DNA of 64,000 nt from Candidatus Limnocylindria bacterium (GCA_036523395.1 DATDEH010000039.1:1-64000), one strand, 5' to 3'; positions 1-8,388 are shown, numbered from the stretch's first letter. A program made the numbers and translations. The notes: generated from the letters alone by a model not told the origin.

Positions 1-813
1 GACCGCGTGCGTCTCGAGCACGCCTTTGGCCTCGACCGTCCGCTGCCGATCCAGTACCTGTCGTGGCTCGGCAGCTTCCTCACCCTCGACTGGGGATACT
101 CGTTCTCGAGCCATCAGCCCGTGCTCACGCTGATCGGCGAACGGCTGCCTAACACGCTCTACCTGATGGGCACGGTCTTCGTCGTGGTGCTGTTGCTCGC
201 GATCCCGATCGGCGTTCTCACCGCCGTGCGCCAGTACTCGATCTTCGACCACGTCGTGACCGGGACCACCTTCACCTTCCTCTCGACGCCCACGTTCTGG
301 CTCGGCCTTCTATTGATCATCTTGTTCGGCCTGCAGCTGCGCTGGCTGCCGCTCGGCGGAATGGCGACGCTCGGCGCGCCGTTCGAGATCGGCGACCGCC
401 TCCGCCATCTGGTCCTGCCGGTCGCGACGATCGCGCTCGTGCAGTTGGGCTCGCACGTGCGCTACCTGCGCGCGTCGATGCTCGAAACGATCGGGCAGGA
501 CTACATGCGCACCGCGCGCGCGAAGGGTCTCGCCGAGCGCGTCGTCGTGCTGCGGCACGCATTGAAGAACGCCGCGATCCCACTCGTGACCGTCGTCGCG
601 CTCGACGTGCCGGAGCTCTTCGTCGGCGCGCTCGTGACGGAGCAGATCTTCGGCTGGCCCGGGATGGGCCGTCTGTTCTGGGACGCCGCTACGCGCTCCG
701 ATTACCCGGTCCTGCAGGGCATCCTCGTCGTGTCGAGCACCCTGATCGTGCTCGCGAATCTCTTCGCGGACGTCATGTACGGCTACCTCGATCCGCGGAT
801 CAGGTTCTCGTGA
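1..813 (+). CDS. ABC transporter permease, DppB/OppB type (5' end outside window)
   Basis: Inner-membrane permease of a dipeptide/oligopeptide-type ABC importer. The reading frame is open from base 1 and the first transmembrane helix is missing, so the gene starts upstream; the GTG at 7 is not the likely start. The visible part has the segment after helix 1 (LDRPLPIQYLSWLGS), four or five hydrophobic helices, and the cytoplasmic EAA loop that contacts the ATPase (TARAKGL, about residues 170-185 of the visible part). The ending DPRIRF is typical of the family. It runs into the next permease by a TGATG overlap. The receptor and ATPases of this system are not in the window, so the substrate is unknown. 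Confidence 0.9.
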   Translation, partial: DRVRLEHAFGLDRPLPIQYLSWLGSFLTLDWGYSFSSHQPVLTLIGERLPNTLYLMGTVFVVVLLLAIPIGVLTAVRQYSIFDHVVTGTTFTFLSTPTFWLGLLLIILFGLQLRWLPLGGMATLGAPFEIGDRLRHLVLPVATIALVQLGSHVRYLRASMLETIGQDYMRTARAKGLAERVVVLRHALKNAAIPLVTVVALDVPELFVGALVTEQIFGWPGMGRLFWDAATRSDYPVLQGILVVSSTLIVLANLFADVMYGYLDPRIRFS

Positions 814-1715
814 TGGCGACGAAGTCTGTCGCCGTCCCACTCGCGTCTCCGTTCGCCACCGCTGAGCGCAGCCAGTGGCAGATGGCGCTCGAGCGCTTTC
901 GCGCGCACCGACCGGCGGTGCTCGGTGTCTTCGTGCTCGTGACGCTGGCGATCCTCTGCGCCGCCGCTCCGCTCGTTTCGCCGTACGACCCCGACAAGAC
1001 GCGGCTCCTCGAGCTCTACGAGCCGCCGTCACTCACGCATCCGTTCGGGACGGATGACCTGGGACGCGATCTCGCCACGCGGATCCTATACGGCGGGCGC
1101 GTCTCGCTATCGGTCGGTCTCCTCGCGGTCACCGTCGCCGTCTCGATCGGCACCCTCGTCGGCGTGCTCGCCGGCTACTACGGGGGGTGGATCGACAGCG
1201 TGCTCATGCGGTTCGTCGACATGATGTATTCGTTCCCCCGCCTATTCCTGCTGATCCTCTTCGGCGTGTTCTTCAAGGGCATGACGATCGGCGTGATCGT
1301 CATCGTCCTTGGACTCCTCTCGTGGATGACGACGTCGCGTCTCGTCCGGGCGACGTTCCTGTCGCTGAAGAACCGCGAGTTCGTCGAGGCCGCGCGCTGC
1401 ATCGGCGCCACCGACCGGCGGATCATCGTGCGACACATCCTGCCGAACTCCCTCGCGCCGATCATCGTCGCCGCGACGCTCGGCGTCGCAGCCGCGATCA
1501 TCGCGGAGAGCACGCTCTCGTTCCTCGGGCTTGGCATCCAGCCGCCCACGCCCTCGTGGGGCAACATGCTCAATCACGCCACGACCGACATGGCGAAGGC
1601 GCCATGGATCGCGATCTTCCCCGGGCTCTTCATTTTCCTCGCCGTCGTCTCGATCAACTTCATCGGCGACGGTCTACGAGACGCGCTCGATCCGCGTCAT
1701 GTCGTGCGCGGCTAG
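813..1715 (+). CDS. ABC transporter permease, DppC/OppC type
   Basis: Second inner-membrane permease of the same importer, 300 residues. Features: a short cytoplasmic N-terminus, first helix near residues 30-50, the family signature HPFGTDDLGRD near residue 75, an EAA loop (EAARCIGATDRRI) near residue 195, and a C-terminal GDGLRDALDPR typical of DppC. ATG at 813 overlaps the previous stop (TGATG); a GTG at 810 would add one residue. The stop TAG (1713-1715) lies inside GCTAGC, which is also the left target duplication of the downstream insertion sequence, so the gene was left intact by the insertion. Confidence 0.92.
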   Translation: MATKSVAVPLASPFATAERSQWQMALERFRAHRPAVLGVFVLVTLAILCAAAPLVSPYDPDKTRLLELYEPPSLTHPFGTDDLGRDLATRILYGGRVSLSVGLLAVTVAVSIGTLVGVLAGYYGGWIDSVLMRFVDMMYSFPRLFLLILFGVFFKGMTIGVIVIVLGLLSWMTTSRLVRATFLSLKNREFVEAARCIGATDRRIIVRHILPNSLAPIIVAATLGVAAAIIAESTLSFLGLGIQPPTPSWGNMLNHATTDMAKAPWIAIFPGLFIFLAVVSINFIGDGLRDALDPRHVVRG

Positions 1716-1716
1716 C
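1711..1716. repeat. Left 6-bp target duplication (GCTAGC)
   Basis: GCTAGC directly precedes the left inverted repeat of the IS481-family element; an identical copy follows the right inverted repeat. It matches the NCTAGN target and 6-bp duplication known for IS481 and IS1002. The TAG inside is the stop codon of the upstream permease. Confidence 0.8.
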
Positions 1717-1727
1717 TGAGGTCTCCC
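1717..1727. repeat. IS481-type left inverted repeat
   Basis: TGAGGTCTCCC, the exact reverse complement of 2740-2750. It defines the left end of the element. Confidence 0.85.
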
Positions 1728-1745
1728 GGCACCTAGGTCACAAAT

Positions 1746-1807
1746 AGAAGGCCCCCGACTAGGGTGGCGGTGTTCAACGCCAACCACTTCTAGTCGGAGG
1801 GCTTTCT
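1746..1807 (+). promoter_or_regulatory. Hairpin over the transposase ribosome binding site
   Basis: The arm at 1746-1762 (GGCCCCCGACTAG core) is nearly complementary to the arm at 1790-1807 (CTAGTCGGAGGGC core), with one bulge, separated by about 27 bases. The right arm contains the Shine-Dalgarno GGAGG (1796-1800) of the transposase and is followed by a T-rich run. Transcripts entering from the permease operon would fold this stem and hide the ribosome binding site or terminate. Several other insertion sequences protect themselves from outside transcription this way; the role here is inferred. Confidence 0.65.
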
Positions 1808-2740
1808 TTGTATCACTCAGCCGCCACAACCCCGAGGATGCGTGCGTTCCTGGTGAGCGAAGCCGAGCGGATCGGCGTGACACGCACGGCCAGACAACTT
1901 GGCGTGAGTCGACGAACGGTGTATCGCTGGCGCCGGCGCGCGCCCGACTTCAGTGATCGCCCGTGTCGGCCGCACCACTCGCCGCTGCGTGCGGCGGATG
2001 TTCTCGAGGCCAACGTGCTCGCCCTGCGGCTGGAGCGACGCTGGGGTCCAGACCGCATCGGCGCGGTGCTGCACCTCGCGCCGAGCAGCGTGTATCGGAT
2101 CCTGCGACGCCATCAGGCCCAGCGACTGAGCCACCTGTTCCCGAAGCCCCCGCGAAGCTACGGGCACTTCGAGGTGATGGCGCCCGGCGAGCTCGTCGCC
2201 TTCGACACGAAGAGTCTTGGTCGTCTGGATCGCGGCGGCGGCCGTCATCCTGGACGTGGCAATCGGCCGCCGGGCGAGGGCCGCGATCAGCGCGTGGGTT
2301 GGCGTCAACTGCACGTCGCGATCGATCTGGCCAGCCGCGTGGTCGTGGCTGAGCTGCGTCCGGCGGCCGGGAACGCGGACACGATCGCGTTTCTCGAGCG
2401 CGCGCTCGCGGCGTTCGACGCCCGTGGCATCCGCGTCCGGCGCGTGCTGACCGACAACGGCTCCGGCTACAAACGCACGTTCCACGAGCGCGCCCTGGCT
2501 CTCGGTGTGCGGCATACCCGTACCAAGCCATATCACCCGTGGACCAACGGCCGCGTTGAGCGATTCAACGGCACGATCCAGCGCGAATGCCTGTATGGGG
2601 AGGAGTTCCGTTCAGAAGAGCAACGCGACCTTGCGGTTGCGCTCTACCTCGCCTATTACAACGCCGAACGCCCGCACATCGCTCTCGGTGGTCTCGCTCC
2701 AGCGCAGTGGCTAGCGCGCTGGAATGCGACCCAGGTCTAG
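1808..2740 (+). CDS. IS481-family transposase
   Basis: DDE transposase that would cut and join the ends of its own element. An N-terminal helix-turn-helix (GVSRRTVYRWRRR, residues 32-44) is followed by an rve/integrase catalytic core. The acidic triad is visible: D133 (AFDTKS), D216 (LTDNG) and E251 (ERFNG), with 34 residues between the last two, and a C-terminal YNAERPH motif. The TTG at 1808 lies seven bases after a GGAGG Shine-Dalgarno; an in-frame ATG at 1838 is the alternative but has no such site. The frame is undamaged and the stop lies at the edge of the right inverted repeat. Confidence 0.92.
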   Translation: MYHSAATTPRMRAFLVSEAERIGVTRTARQLGVSRRTVYRWRRRAPDFSDRPCRPHHSPLRAADVLEANVLALRLERRWGPDRIGAVLHLAPSSVYRILRRHQAQRLSHLFPKPPRSYGHFEVMAPGELVAFDTKSLGRLDRGGGRHPGRGNRPPGEGRDQRVGWRQLHVAIDLASRVVVAELRPAAGNADTIAFLERALAAFDARGIRVRRVLTDNGSGYKRTFHERALALGVRHTRTKPYHPWTNGRVERFNGTIQRECLYGEEFRSEEQRDLAVALYLAYYNAERPHIALGGLAPAQWLARWNATQV

Positions 2741-2750
2741 GGAGACCTCA
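2740..2750. repeat. IS481-type right inverted repeat
   Basis: GGGAGACCTCA, the exact reverse complement of the left end at 1717-1727. Confidence 0.85.
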
Positions 2751-2756
2751 GCTAGC
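2751..2756. repeat. Right 6-bp target duplication (GCTAGC)
   Basis: Identical to 1711-1716. The minus-strand TAG inside it (2752-2754) is the stop codon of the MFS gene. Confidence 0.8.
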
Positions 2757-3975
2757 TCGCGACCGCCTCGGCGGGCGCCTCGAGATAGCGCTCGGCGTGG
2801 CCGAGCGGGCTGAACAGCCGGAAGTAGAGCGCGATGCCGAAGACCAGCGCGCCGATGGCCGCGTAGACGGTCTGCACGTCACCGGTGCGCTCGACGATGT
2901 AGCCGCCGATCGTCGCGCCGAGCGGGTTCGCGGACCAGGCGAGGACCATCGCGATGGTGATGATCCGGCCCAGCAGGTGATTCGGGACGATGGCCTGCCT
3001 CAGGCTTCCGGTGTTGATGTTGAACAGGATCCCGAGGCCCGACGAAAGCGCGGACAGCATGACCGCGAGGAGATACGTCGGAGCGTAGGCGAGCGCCAGT
3101 GTCAGCAGACCACTCAGCATCAGAGCGACGAGTGCGACATTGCCGAACGAGAAGCGGCTGCGGAGCGGGCCCGCCGCGAGCGACATCGCCACGACGCCCG
3201 CACCGTCGGCCGCGAAGAGAAGGCCGAGCTCGCTGTCTGACACGGCGAAGCGGTGCTTGGCGAACAGGACGAGCTGCGCGTACACGGTCACGCTCACGAA
3301 ATTGATCAGCGCCATCATCGCCGAGATGTTCCGCAGGACGGGGTGCCGGAGGACGTACCGCAGGCCTTCCATGACGTCGGCGCGGATCGACGTGCGAGCG
3401 GCCTCCCGCGCGGCGTTGAACGGCCGCGCGATCAGCGAGAGCGTCACCGCCGAGACGGCGAACGTCGCGGCATCGATGTACAGCAGGTCCTCGAGCGGGA
3501 TGAGAGCGAGCAGAGCGCCCGCGGCCAGCGGACCGAGTACCGACGCGGTCGAGAAGCTTGCCTGGATGCGACCGTTGGCCGCGACGAGCTCGTCACGTCC
3601 GACAAGGCTGGGGATCGCGGCGAACTGGGCGGCCTCGAAGAAGATGCCCAGCGTCGCGGAGAGGAAGATCGCCGAGTAGATCCACCACACCGAGAGCACG
3701 CCCGCGGCGGCCGCGAGCGGCACCGACGCGAGAACAGCCGCGTTCAGAAGGTCCACGACGATCATGAGGCGCTTCCGATCGAGGCGGTCGGTCCACGCGC
3801 CGATCAGCAACCCGAATAAGAGGTGTGGCAGGCCGAACATCGCGAAGCCGATCCCGAGCGAGACCGCGGACCCGGTCAGCTTGAAGACCAGCAGCGGCAG
3901 CGCGAGCTGCGTGATCGAGCTGCCGAAGCTCGAGATGGTCTCGCCGGTCCAGAACTTCCAGAAATCGGAGCGCAT
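2752..3975 (-). CDS. MFS transporter (exporter-like, MFS_3 type)
   Basis: Integral membrane transporter of the major facilitator superfamily, 407 residues, about twelve hydrophobic helices. The loop between helices 2 and 3 has the MFS motif A form (GAWTDRLDRKR, about residues 55-65). The layout resembles the MFS_3/enterobactin-exporter group, so drug or siderophore export is plausible but not shown. The open frame extends further upstream, but the ATG at 3975 is preferred: it begins the normal short N-terminus before helix 1 (RSDFWKFW), avoids overlap with the divergent peptidase gene, and has a -10-like TAGTCT eight bases before it. Its stop coincides with the target duplication of the insertion sequence. 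Confidence 0.85.
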   Translation of the reverse strand: MRSDFWKFWTGETISSFGSSITQLALPLLVFKLTGSAVSLGIGFAMFGLPHLLFGLLIGAWTDRLDRKRLMIVVDLLNAAVLASVPLAAAAGVLSVWWIYSAIFLSATLGIFFEAAQFAAIPSLVGRDELVAANGRIQASFSTASVLGPLAAGALLALIPLEDLLYIDAATFAVSAVTLSLIARPFNAAREAARTSIRADVMEGLRYVLRHPVLRNISAMMALINFVSVTVYAQLVLFAKHRFAVSDSELGLLFAADGAGVVAMSLAAGPLRSRFSFGNVALVALMLSGLLTLALAYAPTYLLAVMLSALSSGLGILFNINTGSLRQAIVPNHLLGRIITIAMVLAWSANPLGATIGGYIVERTGDVQTVYAAIGALVFGIALYFRLFSPLGHAERYLEAPAEAVAS

Positions 3976-4015
3976 CCGAACGCAGACTACCGTTGATCGA
4001 ACGCATACTTCTGTG
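3976..4015. promoter_or_regulatory. Divergent promoter region, leaderless type
   Basis: Forty bases between divergent starts. On the minus strand TAGTCT (complement of 3984-3989) lies eight bases before the MFS ATG. On the plus strand CATACT (4004-4009) lies six bases before the GTG at 4016. Both positions predict transcripts that begin at or next to the start codon. Confidence 0.5.
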
Positions 4016-5368
4016 GTGCCCGACATGCTCGACCGATATCTCGAGCAGCACGGCGACCGATTCGTCACCGAGCTGCGCGAGCTCTGCGCGATCCCATCGG
4101 AGGCGACCGATCCAAGCGCGCTCGATGCCGCGGCGCGCTGGTGCGGCGAGCGTCTGGTCTCGGCCGGAGCGCAGTCGCACGAGCTCCGAGTGGACGGTGC
4201 GCCGGCGCTCGTCGTCGGCGAGACCGGAGCGGGCAAGCGCACGCTCATCTGCGTCCAGCACTACGACGTGCAGCCGGCCGTGCCGCTCGACCTCTGGCGA
4301 ACTCCCCCGTATGACCCGGCGGTGCGTGACGGCGCCATGTTCGCGCGGGGTGTCGACGACAACAAAGGACACCTGCTCCTGCGGATCCAGGCCGTCGAGG
4401 CTTACCGCGCGATCAACGGAGAGCTGCCCCTCCGCGTGCGCTTCCTGATAGAAGGAGAGGAGGAGAGCGGCAGCTCGAACCTCGCGCGCCTGCTCGCGCT
4501 CGACGCGACGCTGACCGACGGGGACGGCGCGCTGAAGGAGGGCGGCGCGATCGATACCGCGGGCCGGCCGCAGCTGCTCCTCGGCGGGAAGGGCATCTTC
4601 TACGTCGAGCTGCGCGTGCGTTCGATGGCGCGCGACGCGCACTCTGGCGCCGCGACGCATCTCCCCAACGCGGCGTGGCGGCTCGTCACCGCACTCGACA
4701 CGCTCGTCGACCGGAGCGGACGGATCCTCATCGACGGCTTCTACGACGACGTGCGCCCGCCCACCGAAGCCGAGCGCGCGCACCTCGCGTCGCTCCCGTT
4801 CGAGTCGGACGTGGTCAAGCGCCTGTACGACATCGAGTCATTCGCGTGGGGCCGCACTGACGCCGAGGCACGGGTCGCATCCGTGTACGAGCCGACGTGC
4901 AACATCTGCGGCCTGGTGTCGGGCTTCACCGGCGAGGGAATGAAGACGGTCATCCCGTCCGAGGCGATGGTGAAGATCGACTTTCGCCTCGTGCCCGAGC
5001 AGGATCCGGCGCGGATCCGGACGCTGCTTCGCGCGCACCTCGATCGCCGGGGCTTCACCGACGTCGAGCTCAGCGCGAAGGAAGGCACGCGGCCGTATCG
5101 CGGACGCATCGACGATCCGCTCGTGCGCGCAGCGCAGGCGGTCGCAGAGGAGGAGATCGGAAAGCCCGCGATGCTCATCCCCTCTTCCGGCGGAACATCG
5201 CCCATGTGGCAGGTCTGTGGGAAGCGATCGCTCGCGAACGTCACGCTCGGCATGGGTCACCCGGGATCGGGCGCGCACGCGCCGAACGAGAACATCCTCG
5301 TCGCCAACTACTGGAAGGCGCTGCGAGCGACGGTCGCGCTCTTCCGCCGCTACGCCGATCAGGCCTGA
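4016..5368 (+). CDS. M20-family metallopeptidase (dipeptidase-like)
   Basis: Zinc-dependent amino- or carboxypeptidase of the M20/CNDP group, about 450 residues, cytoplasmic. Metal and catalytic residues are visible: H82 (QHYDVQP), D114/D115 (GVDDNKG), the EGEEESG block near residues 146-152, and a C-terminal region SSGGTSPMW. The lid (dimerisation) domain between about 190 and 330 includes RDAHSG. The start is uncertain: GTG 4016 is favoured by a -10-like CATACT six bases before it; GTG 4013 and ATG 4025 are alternatives. It heads a run of closely spaced genes leading to the ABC importer, which may supply peptides. Confidence 0.88.
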   Translation: MPDMLDRYLEQHGDRFVTELRELCAIPSEATDPSALDAAARWCGERLVSAGAQSHELRVDGAPALVVGETGAGKRTLICVQHYDVQPAVPLDLWRTPPYDPAVRDGAMFARGVDDNKGHLLLRIQAVEAYRAINGELPLRVRFLIEGEEESGSSNLARLLALDATLTDGDGALKEGGAIDTAGRPQLLLGGKGIFYVELRVRSMARDAHSGAATHLPNAAWRLVTALDTLVDRSGRILIDGFYDDVRPPTEAERAHLASLPFESDVVKRLYDIESFAWGRTDAEARVASVYEPTCNICGLVSGFTGEGMKTVIPSEAMVKIDFRLVPEQDPARIRTLLRAHLDRRGFTDVELSAKEGTRPYRGRIDDPLVRAAQAVAEEEIGKPAMLIPSSGGTSPMWQVCGKRSLANVTLGMGHPGSGAHAPNENILVANYWKALRATVALFRRYADQA

Positions 5369-5371
5369 GCC

Positions 5372-5731
5372 GTGGAAGGGACCATCGAGATCAAGGCGCT
5401 TCGCTGCCGCGGGCATCAGGGCACGACAGCGGAGGAACGCGCGCGCCGACAGGAGTATCTCGTGGACGTCGTCGTGCGCACGGACCTCGCGGACGCGGTG
5501 CGTGCTGACGATCTCGCATCCGCGCTCGACATCAGCCTGCTCGCGAAGGTCGTGCGCGATGCGGTGTCCGAGCGTCCGCGCGCTCTCGTGGAGCGCATCA
5601 CGTTCGACGTCGCGCGCTCGGTCCTCGCGCGCTTCCCGGCGGTGAGCGAGACGCGCGTTCGCGTGCTCAAGCCCGAACCGGATGGGCTCGACGCGGGAGC
5701 CGAAGCCGTGGAGCTCGTGCTGCGCCGGTGA
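5372..5731 (+). CDS. FolB-like dihydroneopterin aldolase family protein
   Basis: A 119-residue protein of the tunnelling-fold FolB family. In folate synthesis FolB cleaves dihydroneopterin to hydroxymethyl-dihydropterin and glycolaldehyde. The family pattern is seen: GHQGTTAEER near the N-terminus (normally G-x-H-G-x-x-x-x-E), a central DISLLAKVVRDAV, LVERITFDVARSVL, and the final RVLKP strand. GTG at 5372 follows the M20 stop by three bases and the end overlaps the HAD gene (GTGA). No other folate genes are nearby, so the physiological role is inferred from family only. Confidence 0.75.
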   Translation: MEGTIEIKALRCRGHQGTTAEERARRQEYLVDVVVRTDLADAVRADDLASALDISLLAKVVRDAVSERPRALVERITFDVARSVLARFPAVSETRVRVLKPEPDGLDAGAEAVELVLRR

Positions 5732-6387
5732 TCCGCGCGCTCGTCTTCGACTTCGACGGTCTGATCCTCGAGACCGAGACGCCGTCATACCAGACGTGGG
5801 CCGAGATCTACAGGGAGCACGGCCACGAGCTGCCAATGGATCGGTGGTTCGGGTACATCGGAAGCGACACCGGGTTCGATCCGGTCGGGCATCTCGCGGC
5901 GCTCGTCGGTGAGGGATTCGACCGCGACGCGACGCAGGCGCGGCGGGACGTGCGCAAGACGGATCTCATCAACGCGCTCGACGTCATGGACGGAGTGCGC
6001 GATTACGTGGCCGATGGGAAGCGCCTCGGCATGCGTCTCGCGGTCGCCTCCAGCTCGTCGCGCCGGTGGGTCCTCGGCCATCTCGAGCGCCTGCGTCTGC
6101 GCGCGGAGTGGGACGCGGTCCTCACGCGCAACGATGTCGCGCGAACGAAACCGGCGCCCGACCTGTATCTCGCCGCGGTGGAAGCGCTGGGCGTCGCGCC
6201 GCGGGAGGCCGTCGCATTCGAAGACTCCCGGAACGGGATCGCGGCGGCGAAGGACGCCGGGCTGCTCTGCGTGGCGGTCCCGAACGCACTGACAACCGCC
6301 ATGGACCTGTCGCGGGCGGACCTGCGGCTCGGGTCGCTGGCAGAGACGCCGCTCGAGCGGCTGCTCGCCGTACTCTCTGCTCTGTGA
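5728..6387 (+). CDS. HAD-IA family phosphatase / phosphoglucomutase-like
   Basis: Haloacid dehalogenase superfamily hydrolase, 219 residues, probably acting on a small phosphorylated metabolite. Motif I DFDGLILETE (nucleophile Asp10, Asp12) lies near the N-terminus, motif II is the ASSSS run (about residues 110-114), motif III the Lys of TKPAPDLY, and motif IV FEDSRNGI. The helical cap between motifs I and II is of the beta-phosphoglucomutase type. The GTG overlaps the FolB-like stop (GTGA), and the end overlaps a possible GTG start of the next permease, so the genes are translationally coupled. Confidence 0.85.
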   Translation: MIRALVFDFDGLILETETPSYQTWAEIYREHGHELPMDRWFGYIGSDTGFDPVGHLAALVGEGFDRDATQARRDVRKTDLINALDVMDGVRDYVADGKRLGMRLAVASSSSRRWVLGHLERLRLRAEWDAVLTRNDVARTKPAPDLYLAAVEALGVAPREAVAFEDSRNGIAAAKDAGLLCVAVPNALTTAMDLSRADLRLGSLAETPLERLLAVLSAL

Positions 6388-6425
6388 CGACGGCGGTCGC
6401 GGCCAAGTCTCAGGTACGCGTCGCT

Positions 6426-7478
6426 ATGAACTCCCGTCGTTACCTCGGCGACGTGTGGCGGCGCCCGATCACACGGGCGGTCGTGAAGGCGCTCCTGACC
6501 ATCTGGGTGACGACGACCCTCACCTTCGGCCTTATCCGCCTCATGCCGGGGAGCCCGGTCGAGCTCAAGATCGACGAGCTGATCCAGTCGTCCAACGGAG
6601 CGCTGAGCTACGAGGACGCGAAGGCGATCGCATCGAGCCTCTTCGCCATCAACCTCAACGCACCGATCCACGAGCAGTACCTCTCGTTCATCTGGAACCT
6701 GCTGCATCTCGATCTCGGCAACTCGTTCCTGTCATCGGGGACCGGAGTGACCTCGATCATCATCTCGGTCCTTCCGTGGACGCTGTTCTCGGTCGGCACC
6801 GGACTCTTGCTCAGCTTCGTCGTCGGGATCGGTCTGGGGTTGCTCGCGGCATATCGCCGAGACTCGCTCCTCGATCGCGTCGTTTCGACCGGCGGATCGC
6901 TCATCAGCTCGATCCCGAACTACCTGCTCGCGCTACTGATGATCCTGTTCCTCGGCGTTCAATGGAAGCTCATCAACTTCACGGGTATGCGCGGAGCGTA
7001 TTCGTCCGGCATGCAGCCCGGCTTCACGCCTGCCTTCATCGGCGACATCTTCTATCACGCGTCCCTGCCGATCACGATCTACTTCCTGACGCAGATCGGG
7101 CACTGGATCCTCTCGATGCGAAGCGCGACGCTGTCGGCGCTCGAGGAGGACTACGTCACCGCCGCCCGCGCGCGCGGCCTGTCGGATGGCCGTATCCGCA
7201 CCGCTTACGTCGGACGCAACGCGGTCCTCCCGCTCGTCACCCAGCTCGCGATCAGCGTCGGCTTCATCGTCGGGGGCGCCGCGATCATCGAGCAGCTCTT
7301 CGCATATCAGGGCGTCGGTCTTCGCCTGCTCGCGGCTGTGACGCAGCGCGACTATCCGGTGATCCAGGGGATCGTGATGCTGACGACGATCGCGGTAGTC
7401 GTGGCGAACCTCGCGGCGGACCTCCTTTATTCGAAGCTCGACCCGCGCATCGGCCGCGCCGGCGGATCGTCCGGATGA
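6426..7478 (+). CDS. Oligopeptide/glycoside-type ABC transporter permease, DppB-like
   Basis: First permease of a complete importer, 350 residues. An N-terminal helix (VVKALLTIWVTTTLTFGLI) precedes an unusually long periplasmic insert, then five further helices. The EAA loop contains TAARARGLSDGR (about residue 255). The C-terminus ends DPRIGRAGG. ATG 6426 gives the usual short N-terminus; a GTG at 6384 that overlaps the HAD stop (GTGA) is an equally plausible start. The end overlaps the next permease by ATGA. The long insert after helix 1 is seen in carbohydrate-linked members of the family, but substrate is not shown. Confidence 0.9.
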   Translation: MNSRRYLGDVWRRPITRAVVKALLTIWVTTTLTFGLIRLMPGSPVELKIDELIQSSNGALSYEDAKAIASSLFAINLNAPIHEQYLSFIWNLLHLDLGNSFLSSGTGVTSIIISVLPWTLFSVGTGLLLSFVVGIGLGLLAAYRRDSLLDRVVSTGGSLISSIPNYLLALLMILFLGVQWKLINFTGMRGAYSSGMQPGFTPAFIGDIFYHASLPITIYFLTQIGHWILSMRSATLSALEEDYVTAARARGLSDGRIRTAYVGRNAVLPLVTQLAISVGFIVGGAAIIEQLFAYQGVGLRLLAAVTQRDYPVIQGIVMLTTIAVVVANLAADLLYSKLDPRIGRAGGSSG

Positions 7479-8383
7479 GCATCGCCGTCCTGAGCCGTCC
7501 GACCATGGGACAGCGCCTGCTCGGACCGTGGCGCGCGAGCGTCGAGTTCCTCCGCCTGCTCTCGCGGCGGCCGGTGGGCCTGGTCGGCTTCATCGGGATC
7601 GTGTTCTTCCTGTTGCTCGCCTTCGTCGCTCCGATCTTCGTTCCGTTCCAGAACGACCCGAGCCTGGTGGACATCTACCAGACACCTTCTCAGGCGCATC
7701 CCCTCGGCACGGATTTCCAGGGCAAGGACGTGCTCAACCAGATCGTCTTCGGGGGCCGCGACATCCTGACCGTCGCGATCCTCGCCGCGCTGGTGTCTAC
7801 CGTCATCGCGATCACGTTCGGATCGATCGCGGCCATCGTCGGCGGGAAGGTCGACTCGACGATCCTCGCCATCACGGACGTGGTGCTGACGCTGCCGAAA
7901 CTGATCCTGCTCATCGCGGTGGCGGCGATCCTGCGACCGACCAGCTTCGTCTTTCTGGCGGTGATCCTCGGACTGATCCAGTGGTCGAGCCTGCTGCGGC
8001 AGATCCGCGCTCAGGTCCTGTCGCTGAAGGAGCGCGACTACGTCGAGGCCGCCCGCTCGCTGGACCTCGGGCTCTTCCACATCGTGTTCCGCGAGATCCT
8101 GCCGACGATGCGGAGCTACATCGCCATCCACTTCATCTTCGCTATGACCGAAGCCATGTACGCCCAGGTCTTCATCGTCTTCCTCGGCCTCGTGCCGGTC
8201 TCGGGCTCGAACTGGGGCATCATGCTGTACTTCGCTCAAGGCCAGGGAGCGCTCTTCTTCCGCGACAGCATCTGGTACATCCTCAGCCCGATCCTCGCGA
8301 TCACGCTGGTGCAGCTGTCGCTGGTGTCGTTCGCGTCGGCCCTCGAGGACATCTTCAACCCGCGGCTTCGCGGCTCCGCCTAA
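7475..8383 (+). CDS. ABC transporter permease, DppC-like
   Basis: Second permease of the importer, 302 residues. It has an N-terminal cytoplasmic stretch, helix 1 near residues 32-52, the HPLGTDFQGKDVL signature near residue 73, the EAA loop EAARSLDLGLFHI near residue 190, and C-terminal DIFNPRLRG. The start ATG overlaps the previous stop (ATGA). It forms the translocation pore with the preceding permease. Confidence 0.92.
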   Translation: MSIAVLSRPTMGQRLLGPWRASVEFLRLLSRRPVGLVGFIGIVFFLLLAFVAPIFVPFQNDPSLVDIYQTPSQAHPLGTDFQGKDVLNQIVFGGRDILTVAILAALVSTVIAITFGSIAAIVGGKVDSTILAITDVVLTLPKLILLIAVAAILRPTSFVFLAVILGLIQWSSLLRQIRAQVLSLKERDYVEAARSLDLGLFHIVFREILPTMRSYIAIHFIFAMTEAMYAQVFIVFLGLVPVSGSNWGIMLYFAQGQGALFFRDSIWYILSPILAITLVQLSLVSFASALEDIFNPRLRGSA

Positions 8384-8388
8384 CGGTC

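Larger units (their letters stand above)
1717..2750 (+). mobile_element. IS481-family insertion sequence, 1034 bp
   Basis: A complete single-gene insertion sequence. The left end (1717-1727, TGAGGTCTCCC) and right end (2740-2750, GGGAGACCTCA) are perfect 11-bp inverted repeats. The flanks carry 6-bp direct repeats GCTAGC. Between them are a leader hairpin and one transposase gene. Length and gene plan fit the IS481 family. Both flanking genes keep their own stop codons after the insertion, and the transposase frame is intact, so the element may be active or recent. Confidence 0.88.

Noticed and set aside
310-1032. Long open frames antisense to the permeases and many other genes
   Set aside because: They are typical shadows in high-GC DNA: arginine/alanine-rich, no domain patterns, and they oppose genes with clear motifs.
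3975-4248. N-terminal extension of the MFS protein to 4248
   Set aside because: The added 90 residues are Ser/Arg-rich without helix or signal and overlap the divergent M20 peptidase gene.
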